Source: Clostridiales bacterium (lineage in GTDB: Bacteria > Bacillota > Clostridia > Oscillospirales > Oscillospiraceae). From it: 64,000 nt of DNA. Of this stretch, positions 34,292 through 43,329 are shown piece after piece. Each line of letters starts with the position of its first letter. Within the stretch, counting starts at the first letter, position 1. The notes beneath the pieces are model-generated. The model was not told where the DNA came from. It worked only from the letters and a program-made list of their open reading frames with translations, and did no database searches. Where the stretch lies: the NCBI GenBank assembly GCA_004556965.1, contig SFFE01000002.1:62001-126000 (forward strand), in the 5' to 3' direction. The position numbers and the translations under genes were made by a program.

Positions 34292-35157
34292 CAAGAGGAT
34301 TTGTCACGCTGGCTGTGGGAAAAGAATCTTATTACAAGTTAGCAAATAATTTGCTTTATTCATACAGAAATACAAATACCGCTCAGCTCCCATGGACAAT
34401 TGTTTGTGACAGAGAGAATAAATGGACTGCTGATTTCGACTCTGTTATTTTACTGGATCAACCGTCTTTATCCTACATGGACAAGTTAAAGCTCTTCTCC
34501 CTTTGTCCATATGATGAATGCATTTTTATTGATGCTGACTGCTTGGCTTTTCAGGATATTTCTATGCTTTGGAAACACATGAAGGATGTGGATGGTTTCT
34601 CTTGCTTCGGAAAGGCTTTACCACTTGATTCGCAGGACGGTTGGTTTTTGCTGGATGATATTGGGGAATGGAAGGATAAGATTTCGTTTATTCCTCAAAT
34701 GCATGGCGGGCTTTGCTATATCAAGCGAGGAGAAAAGCTGAATGAAATTCTTCGCCTCGCTGAGTACATTGAACAGCATTATACAGATTACAAGTTCAAA
34801 TACTTTGAAAAGCCTGCCGATGAGCCAATATTGGCTTTGTCGATGGCGATTGCAAGCAGTCGCCCGATTGCCGCAAAGCCAGAGTACTTCGTGTTTCTTC
34901 CCACAGCAGATAAATTATGCCTAAGCGATTATATAAAAGACCATAATAAGATGTTTTATGTGAGAGGAAATATACGGCAGGAAGTACAGATTGTTCATTA
35001 TCAGAATCACAATACCGAAAAAGCCCCTTATAAAGTGACACGTGATATTGTGTTAAAGCATCGTTCATACTCTGAATATTTGTATTGGTTTATTTATGTT
35101 GTTTCTGATTTTATACGGCCTTGGAGAAAAAGAATTCGTAATTTGTTACGCTGGTAG
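34288..35157 (+). CDS. GT-A-type glycosyltransferase-like protein (DxD)
   Basis: 289 residues from ATG 34288, with GGAGGGAAGG upstream. A single Rossmann-like domain with ECIFIDADCLAF (D82-A-D84) resembles GT8-type sugar transferases, though the family is uncertain. The C-terminus is basic and aromatic (WRKRIRNLLRW), suggesting membrane contact. The gene is AT-rich compared with the ends of the window. Confidence 0.75.
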   Translation: MTRGFVTLAVGKESYYKLANNLLYSYRNTNTAQLPWTIVCDRENKWTADFDSVILLDQPSLSYMDKLKLFSLCPYDECIFIDADCLAFQDISMLWKHMKDVDGFSCFGKALPLDSQDGWFLLDDIGEWKDKISFIPQMHGGLCYIKRGEKLNEILRLAEYIEQHYTDYKFKYFEKPADEPILALSMAIASSRPIAAKPEYFVFLPTADKLCLSDYIKDHNKMFYVRGNIRQEVQIVHYQNHNTEKAPYKVTRDIVLKHRSYSEYLYWFIYVVSDFIRPWRKRIRNLLRW

Positions 35158-35190
35158 CATTAGATATATTTCAGATGGAGAGATATCAAA

Positions 35191-36261
35191 ATGAAGATTA
35201 GATTTTATGACCCATCAGGAAGAATCGAATTTTTGGATGTCATGAAAGGAATAGGCATACTTCTATTACTGCTATCACACAGCATTTCCGGGGATTCCCT
35301 AATCAAGACTTGGATTTTTTCTTTTCATATGCCGTTATTCTTTTGGTGCACAGGTTATCTAATCGCTATAAAAAATCCGAGTGGGAAAGAATTGCAAGGT
35401 AAGCTGGGAAGAATTTTGGCAAAAAAAGCACTGGCAATACTGGTGCCATATGTAGTTTTCTCGTTTCTTATCATTTTATATCAGGTTCTGCTTCAGTTAT
35501 TGCACAGCCATACCTTTGATTTGGCTGCCTTCATTGACAAACTTATGCGCATCATCCAATTGATGGGAATGGAATCCCTGTGGTTCTTACCCTGCTTATT
35601 ACTGGCGGAGTTACTGTTTTTTGTCCTCCATGCTTATTTCCCCCGATTGGTACTGGGAGCTGCGTGTTTAGCATGTGTGGTTTTAAATTTTGTTTTTAAT
35701 AATACGCTGCCCACTGGCATACTTGGAGTTTTGATCAGATCAACCACTGGCTTTGTATTTGTTTGCTTTGGTTATTTGTCATACATACTCAGCAAAATGC
35801 AAGCCCGAAATAAGAAATTAACCATCTTTAGCTCTCCTTGGACAAGTCTTTTGTTAATGATCCTCGGCGCTATTATTTCTCTTATTAATGGATTTGCCGC
35901 AATTGGAAGCTATGATTTCGGATTTGTTCCATTCTTCTATATTAGTGCATTTCTCACCTTGGAGGGATTATGCGGTCTATGCAAAATGGCTCCCAAATTA
36001 CAAATCATTCCGTTCTTTGGAAAAAACTCAATAGTAGTTCTCTGTACAAATAACATAATTATTGAGATATTAAGGCTTCTTGATAGTAAGTTGGGAGGAA
36101 ATTTCTTCCTTTTTCATGGGATGGTTGGAACTTTCTTGTTCGCAATTCTATTAGCACTTATTGAATTTCCAATTATTGTAATTGGAATGAAATATTTCAA
36201 ATACTTTTTTGGGGTGCTTCCCAAAGAGAGAAATACATTCAGTGAGAGTGAGAAAACGTGA
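35191..36261 (+). CDS. Acyltransferase-3 family membrane protein (second copy)
   Basis: 356 residues with about ten membrane segments. FLDVMKGIGILLLLLSHS carries the conserved Asp/His of the acyltransferase-3 family (His30), and FSFHMPLFFWCTGYLI follows, as in WecH/OafA-type enzymes. It likely adds an acyl group to the EPS. The reading frame overlaps the next gene (GTGA). AT-rich composition. Confidence 0.9.
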   Translation: MKIRFYDPSGRIEFLDVMKGIGILLLLLSHSISGDSLIKTWIFSFHMPLFFWCTGYLIAIKNPSGKELQGKLGRILAKKALAILVPYVVFSFLIILYQVLLQLLHSHTFDLAAFIDKLMRIIQLMGMESLWFLPCLLLAELLFFVLHAYFPRLVLGAACLACVVLNFVFNNTLPTGILGVLIRSTTGFVFVCFGYLSYILSKMQARNKKLTIFSSPWTSLLLMILGAIISLINGFAAIGSYDFGFVPFFYISAFLTLEGLCGLCKMAPKLQIIPFFGKNSIVVLCTNNIIIEILRLLDSKLGGNFFLFHGMVGTFLFAILLALIEFPIIVIGMKYFKYFFGVLPKERNTFSESEKT

Positions 36262-37421
36262 AAATAGCCCTTTATGGTAATGGTAGCAGTGGCAATCACG
36301 GTTGTGAAGCAATTGCACGAGGAACAATCAGCCTGCTTGGAGCAGATGCAAATACATACAGAATCCAGTCTGAAAATCCCGCAGAAGACAGAAAATACGG
36401 ATTGGAAGAGCTTGCGCAAATTTCTCCGGCCAAATCGGAACGCAAAAAAGATTTCCGCTTTGCAATTGCGTACGCCAAGTTGAAGTTGGCAAAAGATTAT
36501 GTGGACATGGACGGTCTATCCTATTTGCATGGTAGTCAGGAGTCCGGATCGTGGGCGGATATCGCATTAAGCGTAGGCGGTGACAACTATTGCTATGGCA
36601 GTACAGGAATCTATGCTTATCTAAACCGTGTCTACAAAAAACAAGGCGCAAAGACTGTCCTCTGGGGCTGTTCTATTGAGCCAGATGTAGTTTCTCAGAA
36701 AAGCGTCGCAGAAGATCTCGCCCGATATGATTTGATTGTTGCTCGGGAAAGCATTACCTATGGGGCGGTAAAGCCCGTACAAAAAAATTCAATTCTTGTG
36801 CCGGACCCTGCGTTCTTTATGGAACCTAAGGCGTGCAGCTTGGATGATCGTCTGTGCAATGGAAATGTGGTTGGCATTAACATTAGTCCAATGATCATAT
36901 CCAACGAAAAGGCTTCCGGCATGGCCTATGAGAATTACAAACAACTAATACGATATATTCTTTCTGAAACAAACGCTACGATCGCTTTGGTTCCTCATGT
37001 GGTATGGAGTTCCAACGATGACCGGACAGTCCTTCGGCAATTGTACGATGATTTTGACCGAGATCCTAGATTGGTGCTGGTGGAAGACCATACCGCACCC
37101 GAGCTGAAGTATATCATTTCCCAGTGCAGCTTCTTTGTGGGTGCCCGAACTCACGCGACTATTGCGGCCTATTCCTCCTGCGTCCCCACATTAGTGGTAG
37201 GTTATTCTGTGAAAGCTCGCGGAATTGCTAGAGACCTGTTTGGAACAGAGGACGGTTATGTTCTGCCGGTACAAGATATGCAACAGCCACAGCAGTTAAC
37301 CGAAGCTTTTTGTACGTTATTTGGAAAACGCCAATATATACATGCGTGTTTGACTGAAACGCTGAAGGCGTATTGTGATCCATTGCCTGCGATTCGTGCG
37401 ATAACGGAGTTATCAAAATGA
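36258..37421 (+). CDS. Polysaccharide pyruvyl transferase family protein
   Basis: 387 residues from GTG 36258. LYGNGSSGNHGCEAIARG at the N-terminus, then GGDNYCYG, LWGCSIEP and FVGARTHATIAAYSS, are the CsaB/PssM-type family signature. Members transfer pyruvate from PEP as a ketal onto surface polysaccharide sugars, giving negative charge. An FrhB-like Fe-S protein, often found with such genes in EPS loci, ends the operon at 40330. Overlaps the next gene by 4 nt. Confidence 0.92.
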   Translation: MKIALYGNGSSGNHGCEAIARGTISLLGADANTYRIQSENPAEDRKYGLEELAQISPAKSERKKDFRFAIAYAKLKLAKDYVDMDGLSYLHGSQESGSWADIALSVGGDNYCYGSTGIYAYLNRVYKKQGAKTVLWGCSIEPDVVSQKSVAEDLARYDLIVARESITYGAVKPVQKNSILVPDPAFFMEPKACSLDDRLCNGNVVGINISPMIISNEKASGMAYENYKQLIRYILSETNATIALVPHVVWSSNDDRTVLRQLYDDFDRDPRLVLVEDHTAPELKYIISQCSFFVGARTHATIAAYSSCVPTLVVGYSVKARGIARDLFGTEDGYVLPVQDMQQPQQLTEAFCTLFGKRQYIHACLTETLKAYCDPLPAIRAITELSK

Positions 37422-38767
37422 AAAAGAATGCCGTTGCTAAAAAGATAGTTCTTTCTGTAATCCTTATTTCCGTTGGTGTATGTGCCATTATCTTTATTAT
37501 GAATTGCTTCCGCAATATAACGCCGCCGGAATCTGTTGGCTCAGTACGGCTTAATATTGAGACCTATCGCGCAGGAGAAAATCAACCAACACATCCATCT
37601 GTAGTATCCTTTGAAATCCCGTGGCATGGATATTCTTATTGGATGGCGTATAGCCCATATCCTTATGCAAACGGTGAGGAGGAAAATCCCTGTGTAGCAG
37701 CATCGAATGATCTGCTATATTGGGAAACGCCGGAAGGATTGGCAAATCCCATCGGGGACAATGAAGAAACAGGCTGTGATGAATTAAAAGATCCACATAT
37801 TTTGTACCGGGAGGATTTAGACAGACTGGAGGTCTGGTATTTAGGCCGACAATCTGTTGCTCTTGGAGGAGATGGTACATCACTTCTTTTGATGCGAAAA
37901 TGGTCAAAAGATGGTATCCATTGGAGCGAACTTGAAATAATGACACAGACAAAGTATTTATCACCATCTATCCTTTGGGATGGGGTGAAATACCAGATGT
38001 GGGCGATTGGATATGACCTCTGGGGTACAGAAGGAACATTTATATATCAGGAAAGCAGTGATGGAATTCACTGGTCTGAACCTTCCACTTGTATGCTTGG
38101 CAAAACTAATTCTGGGCTTGATATTTGGCATGGTGCTGTAAGCAAATATCTTGGTGTATATCATTTTGCGTTTATTGACAATAAGAAGCAACAGATATTC
38201 TATTGCGCCAGCGAGGATGGCGTTACCTTCAGTACACCAGAAGTGATTGTAGACAACGGAGCGTATTGGAATCACCTTTACCGACCTGCTTTGCTGTTTG
38301 AAGACGATATCGTCACTTGCTTCTATGGGGTGGTTAATCAAGAAAATCAATGGTATATATCTTCCAGCTCTAGCACTCAAATAAATAATCTATCAGGGCT
38401 ACGGGAACAGGACATGCCGAGTATGATGACTCTGCAGGATGATGTGGTTGATACGCATGGATTTACATATCATTTGCGGACATTGTTTCATGCGGTGGAA
38501 TCCTATTTCCGTATTGAATTGTTCCTGTTGACGTTTGTCGAAAGTGCATTACTGCTATTGGTGCCTAAGTGGCGTACCACAAGAAAGAGTGTTGGCAGTT
38601 ATGTCATTATAAACATGTTACTATCATGTGGATATGTTTTATACCGATTCACGCCCGGGAATCTAACCCAATGGATTGCTGCGTATATAGCTATTTTACT
38701 TATGAATGTTTCGTTTGATGCAATTCTGCTGTATGTGCAAATGGAGTTTAGTAAACCAATAAATTAA
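37418..38767 (+). CDS. Membrane-anchored GH43-like beta-propeller protein
   Basis: 449 residues. One N-terminal membrane anchor (~10-29) is followed by an extracellular domain of roughly 320 residues with repeated SxDGIHWSE-type blades (SKDGIHWSE, SSDGIHWSE, SEDGVTFSTP) and an early KDPHILY segment, as in five-bladed GH43/GH32-like propellers. Three further membrane segments lie at the C-terminus (about 363-445). An intact hydrolase site could not be confirmed. Inside an EPS operon it might trim, modify or bind the polymer outside the membrane. The two-ended membrane anchoring is unusual. Confidence 0.72.
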   Translation: MKKNAVAKKIVLSVILISVGVCAIIFIMNCFRNITPPESVGSVRLNIETYRAGENQPTHPSVVSFEIPWHGYSYWMAYSPYPYANGEEENPCVAASNDLLYWETPEGLANPIGDNEETGCDELKDPHILYREDLDRLEVWYLGRQSVALGGDGTSLLLMRKWSKDGIHWSELEIMTQTKYLSPSILWDGVKYQMWAIGYDLWGTEGTFIYQESSDGIHWSEPSTCMLGKTNSGLDIWHGAVSKYLGVYHFAFIDNKKQQIFYCASEDGVTFSTPEVIVDNGAYWNHLYRPALLFEDDIVTCFYGVVNQENQWYISSSSSTQINNLSGLREQDMPSMMTLQDDVVDTHGFTYHLRTLFHAVESYFRIELFLLTFVESALLLLVPKWRTTRKSVGSYVIINMLLSCGYVLYRFTPGNLTQWIAAYIAILLMNVSFDAILLYVQMEFSKPIN

Positions 38768-38799
38768 AATCAATCAATGGCTCAAGAATAAATTGTTTT

Positions 38800-40323
38800 A
38801 TGAAGAACCAACTGAAAGCGGGAGCGGTACTCTCCTATATCAACTTGATCATCGGGAATATCATTCCTTTTATCTACACCCCCATTATGCTGCGGCTGCT
38901 GGGGCAGGCAGAGTATGGCCTGTATGGGATTGCGAATTCCATTATGGGCTATATTGGATTACTCAATTTTGGCATTGGTGGTTCCATTGTCCGCTATTTA
39001 TCCAAGTATCGGGCGGCAGGCAACCAGGATGGAGAAGCGCGAGTCGCGGGCCTATTTATAAAGATTTATTCTGTGATCTGCGCTCTGATTCTGATTGCAG
39101 GGTTTGTTTTTGCGGCCAATATTCAAATCTATAGCCGGTCGTTGACTGCGGATGAAACAGAAACGCTCCGTATTCTGGTGGTTCTCATGACTATCAATAC
39201 GGCAGTGTTTCTGCCGTTCAGCGTGTTCAGCTCAATTGTGCTGGCGCATGAGCGGTACATTTTTAATAAAATTGTCGGGATGCTTTCCGGTATTGCTTCC
39301 CCGGCTCTGAATCTGGTACTCCTCTATTGCGGCTTTGGTTCTGTAGGACTTGTTCTGTCCGCAACTGTGCTGAATTTCGTTACATACGGGCTATATACAT
39401 GGTACAGCGTTAAAAAGCTAAATGTCCATCCCTCGTTTCATCGGACAGAGTCTGGTTTGCTGAGAGAAATCCTGCATTTTTCTGCATTCGTTTTTTTAGC
39501 GAGCATCGTGGATGTGCTGTACTGGTCTACGGATAAGCTGATTATTGGATGGGCCATTGGCTCTGCAGCCACGGCTGTGTATAACATTGGAGCCACATTC
39601 AACACCTATGTGACCAGCCTTTCCACTGCAATCAGCGGCCTTTTGGTGCCGCGGCTGACAGAAATGGTGGTAAAGGATGCGCCCAAGGAGCAATTCACAG
39701 AAATTTTTATTAAAGTAGGGCGACTTCAGTTTATCATCATCTCGTTTATTCTCTCTGCCTTTATAGCTTTTGGACGACAATTCATTGCGATATGGGCGGG
39801 ACCGGAATACCATGAAGCCTACTATGTTGCGCTTTTGACCATGATTCCGGTGACGATTCCGCTGATACAGAATACCGGGCTGAATATCCTGTATGCGCTG
39901 AATAAACACAAATTCCGCTCGATCGTTTACGCCTGCATTGCGGTTCTGAATGTCGGCCTGACTTTCTGGTGGGTCGAGGATTATGGGATTATCGGCGCGG
40001 CGATGGCCACTTGTGTTGCATATGTGATCGGCAATATTCTTATTATAAATTGGTACTATTACAAAAAAATCGGCCTGGACATTCCGCTGTTCTGGAAGAA
40101 CATCCTCAAAATGTCCCCGGTTATGCTGATTATGGGGACGGTATGGTGGTTCCTGCTGGATCAGATTCAAATCAACAATTGGCTGGTTTTCTTTGCTTTG
40201 GCTGCGGCCTATACGTTACTGTATCTGCCTTTGGCTTATAAATTTATGATGAATCAGTATGAACGCGATGTTGTTATGGTTCCGACCAAGAAGACGCTGC
40301 GGAAACTCCATCTGATGAAGTAA
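38800..40323 (+). CDS. Wzx-type oligosaccharide flippase
   Basis: 507 residues with 12-14 membrane segments of the MATE/MOP superfamily. The N-terminus AGAVLSYINLIIGNIIPFIY and the pattern GLYGIANSIMGYIGLLNFGIG are typical of Wzx proteins, which flip undecaprenyl-linked repeat units. With the EpsG-like polymerase and the Wzz/BY-kinases it completes a Wzx/Wzy-type pathway. Confidence 0.93.
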   Translation: MKNQLKAGAVLSYINLIIGNIIPFIYTPIMLRLLGQAEYGLYGIANSIMGYIGLLNFGIGGSIVRYLSKYRAAGNQDGEARVAGLFIKIYSVICALILIAGFVFAANIQIYSRSLTADETETLRILVVLMTINTAVFLPFSVFSSIVLAHERYIFNKIVGMLSGIASPALNLVLLYCGFGSVGLVLSATVLNFVTYGLYTWYSVKKLNVHPSFHRTESGLLREILHFSAFVFLASIVDVLYWSTDKLIIGWAIGSAATAVYNIGATFNTYVTSLSTAISGLLVPRLTEMVVKDAPKEQFTEIFIKVGRLQFIIISFILSAFIAFGRQFIAIWAGPEYHEAYYVALLTMIPVTIPLIQNTGLNILYALNKHKFRSIVYACIAVLNVGLTFWWVEDYGIIGAAMATCVAYVIGNILIINWYYYKKIGLDIPLFWKNILKMSPVMLIMGTVWWFLLDQIQINNWLVFFALAAAYTLLYLPLAYKFMMNQYERDVVMVPTKKTLRKLHLMK

Positions 40324-40329
40324 GGAGAC

Positions 40330-41514
40330 ATGATCGTGGATTTGTGTAAAACCGGACTCTGTACTGGCTGCTCGGCCTGCGCCAACGCCTGCCCGGAGCA
40401 GTGCATTCAGATGGCTGCGGATGCCGAAGGTTTTTTACGTCCGAAGATTGATTCATCTCAGTGTGTCGTTTGTGGGACTTGCCAGAACGTTTGCCCGGTT
40501 CTGCACCCGAAAGCGCACAGTCACGAAACTGTCGCCTATGCCGCCGTCCATAAGGATGACGCCATCCGGCTGGAAAGCACATCGGGAGGCGTGTTTTCCC
40601 TGCTCTGTCAATGGGTTCTTGACCATGGCGGCATTGTGTTCGGCGCGGCTTATGCAGATGATTTTTCTGTGGCGCATGGTTGCGTGGAAAAAGCATCCGA
40701 TCTTTCAAAACTGCGGACGGCGAAGTATGCGCAGAGCGCTATCGGGGACAGTTATCGGCGGGCCAAAACGTTTTTGGAGCAGGGACGATACGTACTGTTT
40801 TCGGGCACGCCGTGTCAAATTGGCGGACTGCGGACGTTTTTGGGGAAGGACTATGGACGTTTGCTGACTGTGGATTTGATCTGCCACGGCGTGCCATCGC
40901 CGGCGGTATGGGAGCATTATATTCAGTATCGCGGAGAACAAGATGCACAGGGAGAACGCCCGACATCCATCAATCTGCGGAGCAAGGAGAGCGGCTGGGC
41001 CGGGTATTCCATTCGTTTTGATTATGCAGGGGGTCAGACATACAGGATGCCGAACAGCCAGGATCCATATTTACGCTGCTTCGTAAAGGATCTCTGTTTG
41101 CGGCCGTCATGTTATGCATGCAGCTTTAAAGGCATAGATCGTTGCAGCGATTTTACGCTTGGCGATTACTGGGGCGTTTGGTCGCAGCTGCCGGAACTGG
41201 ATGATAATCAGGGGACGTCCATTGTGCTGCTCCACTCTGAGAAAGCAAAGCGGATTTGGCCTGAGCTTTTGTCCGGGATGAAGGCTGTGCAGGTCGATGC
41301 GGATCAGTGTTTTTCCGAAAACCCCTCCGCACTGTATTCGGCCACGGAACCAGATGACCGGCAGATGTTCCTGTCGAGATACCAGTCAGAAGATTTTTCG
41401 GATCTGGCGGATGAGCTTGCGCCGATTCCAATTCCGCCGAAGCCGCAGACCAGCGTGACGTCCATCCTGCATCGAGCCGCACATAAAATCAAACGAATGC
41501 TTGGAATCCAATAA
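40330..41514 (+). CDS. FrhB-like Fe-S protein (coenzyme F420 hydrogenase/dehydrogenase beta subunit family)
   Basis: 394 residues. Two ferredoxin-type 4Fe-4S motifs at the N-terminus (CTGCSACANACP, CVVCGTCQNVCP) are followed by the FrhB domains with SGGVFSLLCQ, GTPCQIGGL and a third Cys group (CLRPSCYACSFK). Family members are flavo-Fe-S redox proteins. Related genes are common in EPS loci alongside pyruvyl transferases, where their reaction is unclear. It is the last gene of the operon; its composition returns to high GC toward the 3' end. Confidence 0.88.
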   Translation: MIVDLCKTGLCTGCSACANACPEQCIQMAADAEGFLRPKIDSSQCVVCGTCQNVCPVLHPKAHSHETVAYAAVHKDDAIRLESTSGGVFSLLCQWVLDHGGIVFGAAYADDFSVAHGCVEKASDLSKLRTAKYAQSAIGDSYRRAKTFLEQGRYVLFSGTPCQIGGLRTFLGKDYGRLLTVDLICHGVPSPAVWEHYIQYRGEQDAQGERPTSINLRSKESGWAGYSIRFDYAGGQTYRMPNSQDPYLRCFVKDLCLRPSCYACSFKGIDRCSDFTLGDYWGVWSQLPELDDNQGTSIVLLHSEKAKRIWPELLSGMKAVQVDADQCFSENPSALYSATEPDDRQMFLSRYQSEDFSDLADELAPIPIPPKPQTSVTSILHRAAHKIKRMLGIQ

Positions 41515-41592
41515 TGTACTGTAAGCGACTCCGGATTCACAGGGAAACGCATTAGAGTACGGCGTCCTGCTGACCTGTGCGCCGGCTGCTGG

Positions 41593-41621
41593 TTGCCAGA
41601 GTCCGGAAAGCGTGCTATACT
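41593..41621 (+). promoter_or_regulatory. Promoter for the CmpB-like permease gene
   Basis: TTGCCA (41593-41598) and TATACT (41616-41621) with a 17-nt spacer, about 45 nt upstream of the ATG at 41666. It separates the envelope genes from the EPS operon. Confidence 0.7.
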
Positions 41622-41665
41622 CGTTCGCACAGATATGGCCTCCGGGCCTGCAAAGGGGACAGAGT

Positions 41666-42652
41666 ATGGAACGGGTGACGGCGCATCCGGTTGCGGATGC
41701 GATTGAACAAAAGAGTACGGAACTGCTCACCTCCGTGGAAGAAACGGGGACGGCGCTGCAGCAGTACCACACGGCGCTGGCGACCGAGGAGCGCCTGGAC
41801 GAGGCGGGCGTGGAGGCGCTGCACGCCGGCGTGCGCGAAGAGGTGGAGAGCCTGCGGCGCACGGCGACCAATCTGCGCAAGGCGTATTCCGATACGCTGA
41901 GCATCACGGACGAGCTGGACGGGCGCCTGCACGACGCCGAATCGAGCCGGAAACGGCGGATTCTTCCGCCGCCGCCGACGAATGCGGAGATTGATCTGGA
42001 AGAGCAGGAGACCAGGAATTTTGCGCGGGGTACCAACTACTACAAGCTGTTTCTGATCTTCTTTGTCGGCAGCTTTGCCGGCGTGATGGTGGAACTGCTC
42101 TGGTGTCTGGTGACGCGCGGCTATCTGGAGAGCCGGTCCGGCCTGGTGTACGGCCCGTTCAACATCCTGTACGGGGCTGGCGCCGTTTTGCTGACGGTGA
42201 CGCTCTACCGGGTTCGGAACCGCGGCCGGTGGCTGTCGTTTCTGGGCAGTATGCTCGTAGGCAGCGCGCTGGAGTATTTCTGCTCCTGGGGACAGGAGCT
42301 GGTGCTTGGCTCCCGCTCATGGGACTACAGCAACATGCCCTTCAACCTCAACGGCCGGATCTGCCTGCTGTATTCGATCTTCTGGGGCATTCTGGGCGTG
42401 CTGTGGATCAAGAAGATCTACCCGCGGATGGCGCAGTGGATCCTGCGGATCCCCAATCGGATTGGGAAGATCATTACGTGGGTGCTCACGGGATTTATGG
42501 TGTTCAACATGGTGGTGTCGGGCTGCGCTATGGCGCGCTGGGCGCAGCGGGTGCACGGCGTGGAGGCGACGACTCGGTTCGCACAGTTTATGGACGAGCG
42601 CTTTCCCGATGAGCGCATGGAGCGAATCTATGCGAACATGGAGTTCCAATGA
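41666..42652 (+). CDS. CmpB-type putative ABC transporter permease
   Basis: 328 residues from ATG 41666. The N-terminal ~115 residues are charged and helical, with probable coiled coil. The rest has six membrane segments with the family marks SFAGVMVELLWCL, GYLESRSGLVYGPFNILYG and LEYFCSWGQELV of the CmpB-like (DUF1113) family. No ATPase gene is adjacent. Function unknown; it precedes a VanZ-like gene. Confidence 0.82.
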   Translation: MERVTAHPVADAIEQKSTELLTSVEETGTALQQYHTALATEERLDEAGVEALHAGVREEVESLRRTATNLRKAYSDTLSITDELDGRLHDAESSRKRRILPPPPTNAEIDLEEQETRNFARGTNYYKLFLIFFVGSFAGVMVELLWCLVTRGYLESRSGLVYGPFNILYGAGAVLLTVTLYRVRNRGRWLSFLGSMLVGSALEYFCSWGQELVLGSRSWDYSNMPFNLNGRICLLYSIFWGILGVLWIKKIYPRMAQWILRIPNRIGKIITWVLTGFMVFNMVVSGCAMARWAQRVHGVEATTRFAQFMDERFPDERMERIYANMEFQ

Positions 42653-42671
42653 CGGCGCGGGAGAGATAAGC

Positions 42672-43241
42672 ATGCTGCACGACATCTACTGTCTGCCGAT
42701 CGGCGCGACAATTGGATATCTGCTGCTGTTCGGCGCGGCGTGGACGGCGCTGGGCGGCCGGCTGTGCGCACGGGGAGACCGGATGTACCGCCGCTGGCGC
42801 ATGGGCTGCGCGGCAGTGCTGGCAGTCTGGCTGTGTGCCGTGCTCTACAGCACGCTGCTGGACCGGACGGCGGGGAGCTATGCGGTGCATCCCGCCCCGC
42901 TTTCGCAGCTTCGCGCGGCGCTGCGGGGGGACAACCCGGAAATTCTGCGCTCCTGGTGGATGAACGTGCTGCTGTTCGTGCCGTGCGGTATGGCGCTGCC
43001 GGAACTGCTGCCGCGGACGTGGAGCCGGAAACGGCGCGTGCTGACGGCGGTGCTGGCGGCACTGCTGCTGTCGGCGGGCGTCGAACTGGCGCAATGGCGC
43101 TGGCAGCTTGGACAGGCGGAGACCGACGACTGTCTGGCCAATGTGCTGGGCGGCTTGCTGGGAAGCGGCATTTTTGCGCTGCGCTGCAGGGCGTCGGCGT
43201 GCTTGCTCCGGCGCGGAGAGGACGCCTCCGGACATACATAA
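42672..43241 (+). CDS. VanZ-family membrane protein
   Basis: 189 residues from ATG 42672, about 20 nt after the preceding gene, with GAGAGAT as a weak ribosome binding site. Four to five membrane segments. The VanZ-like pattern MNVLLFVPCGMALP, then AGVELAQW and DDCLANVLGGLLG, is clear. VanZ proteins give low-level teicoplanin or lipoglycopeptide tolerance in some species; the role here is unknown. Confidence 0.88.
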   Translation: MLHDIYCLPIGATIGYLLLFGAAWTALGGRLCARGDRMYRRWRMGCAAVLAVWLCAVLYSTLLDRTAGSYAVHPAPLSQLRAALRGDNPEILRSWWMNVLLFVPCGMALPELLPRTWSRKRRVLTAVLAALLLSAGVELAQWRWQLGQAETDDCLANVLGGLLGSGIFALRCRASACLLRRGEDASGHT

Positions 43242-43261
43242 GACTCTGCTTCGCCCGCCGG

Positions 43262-43291
43262 TTGACTTTTGCCGGACCGGGCGATTATAAT
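43262..43291 (+). promoter_or_regulatory. Promoter for the LCP gene
   Basis: TTGACT (43262-43267) and TATAAT (43286-43291), 18-nt spacer, ~38 nt before the start codon. Confidence 0.65.
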
Positions 43292-43329
43292 AAAAATCAG
43301 GACGCTTTTCCGAGAAAGGAGGCAGCACG

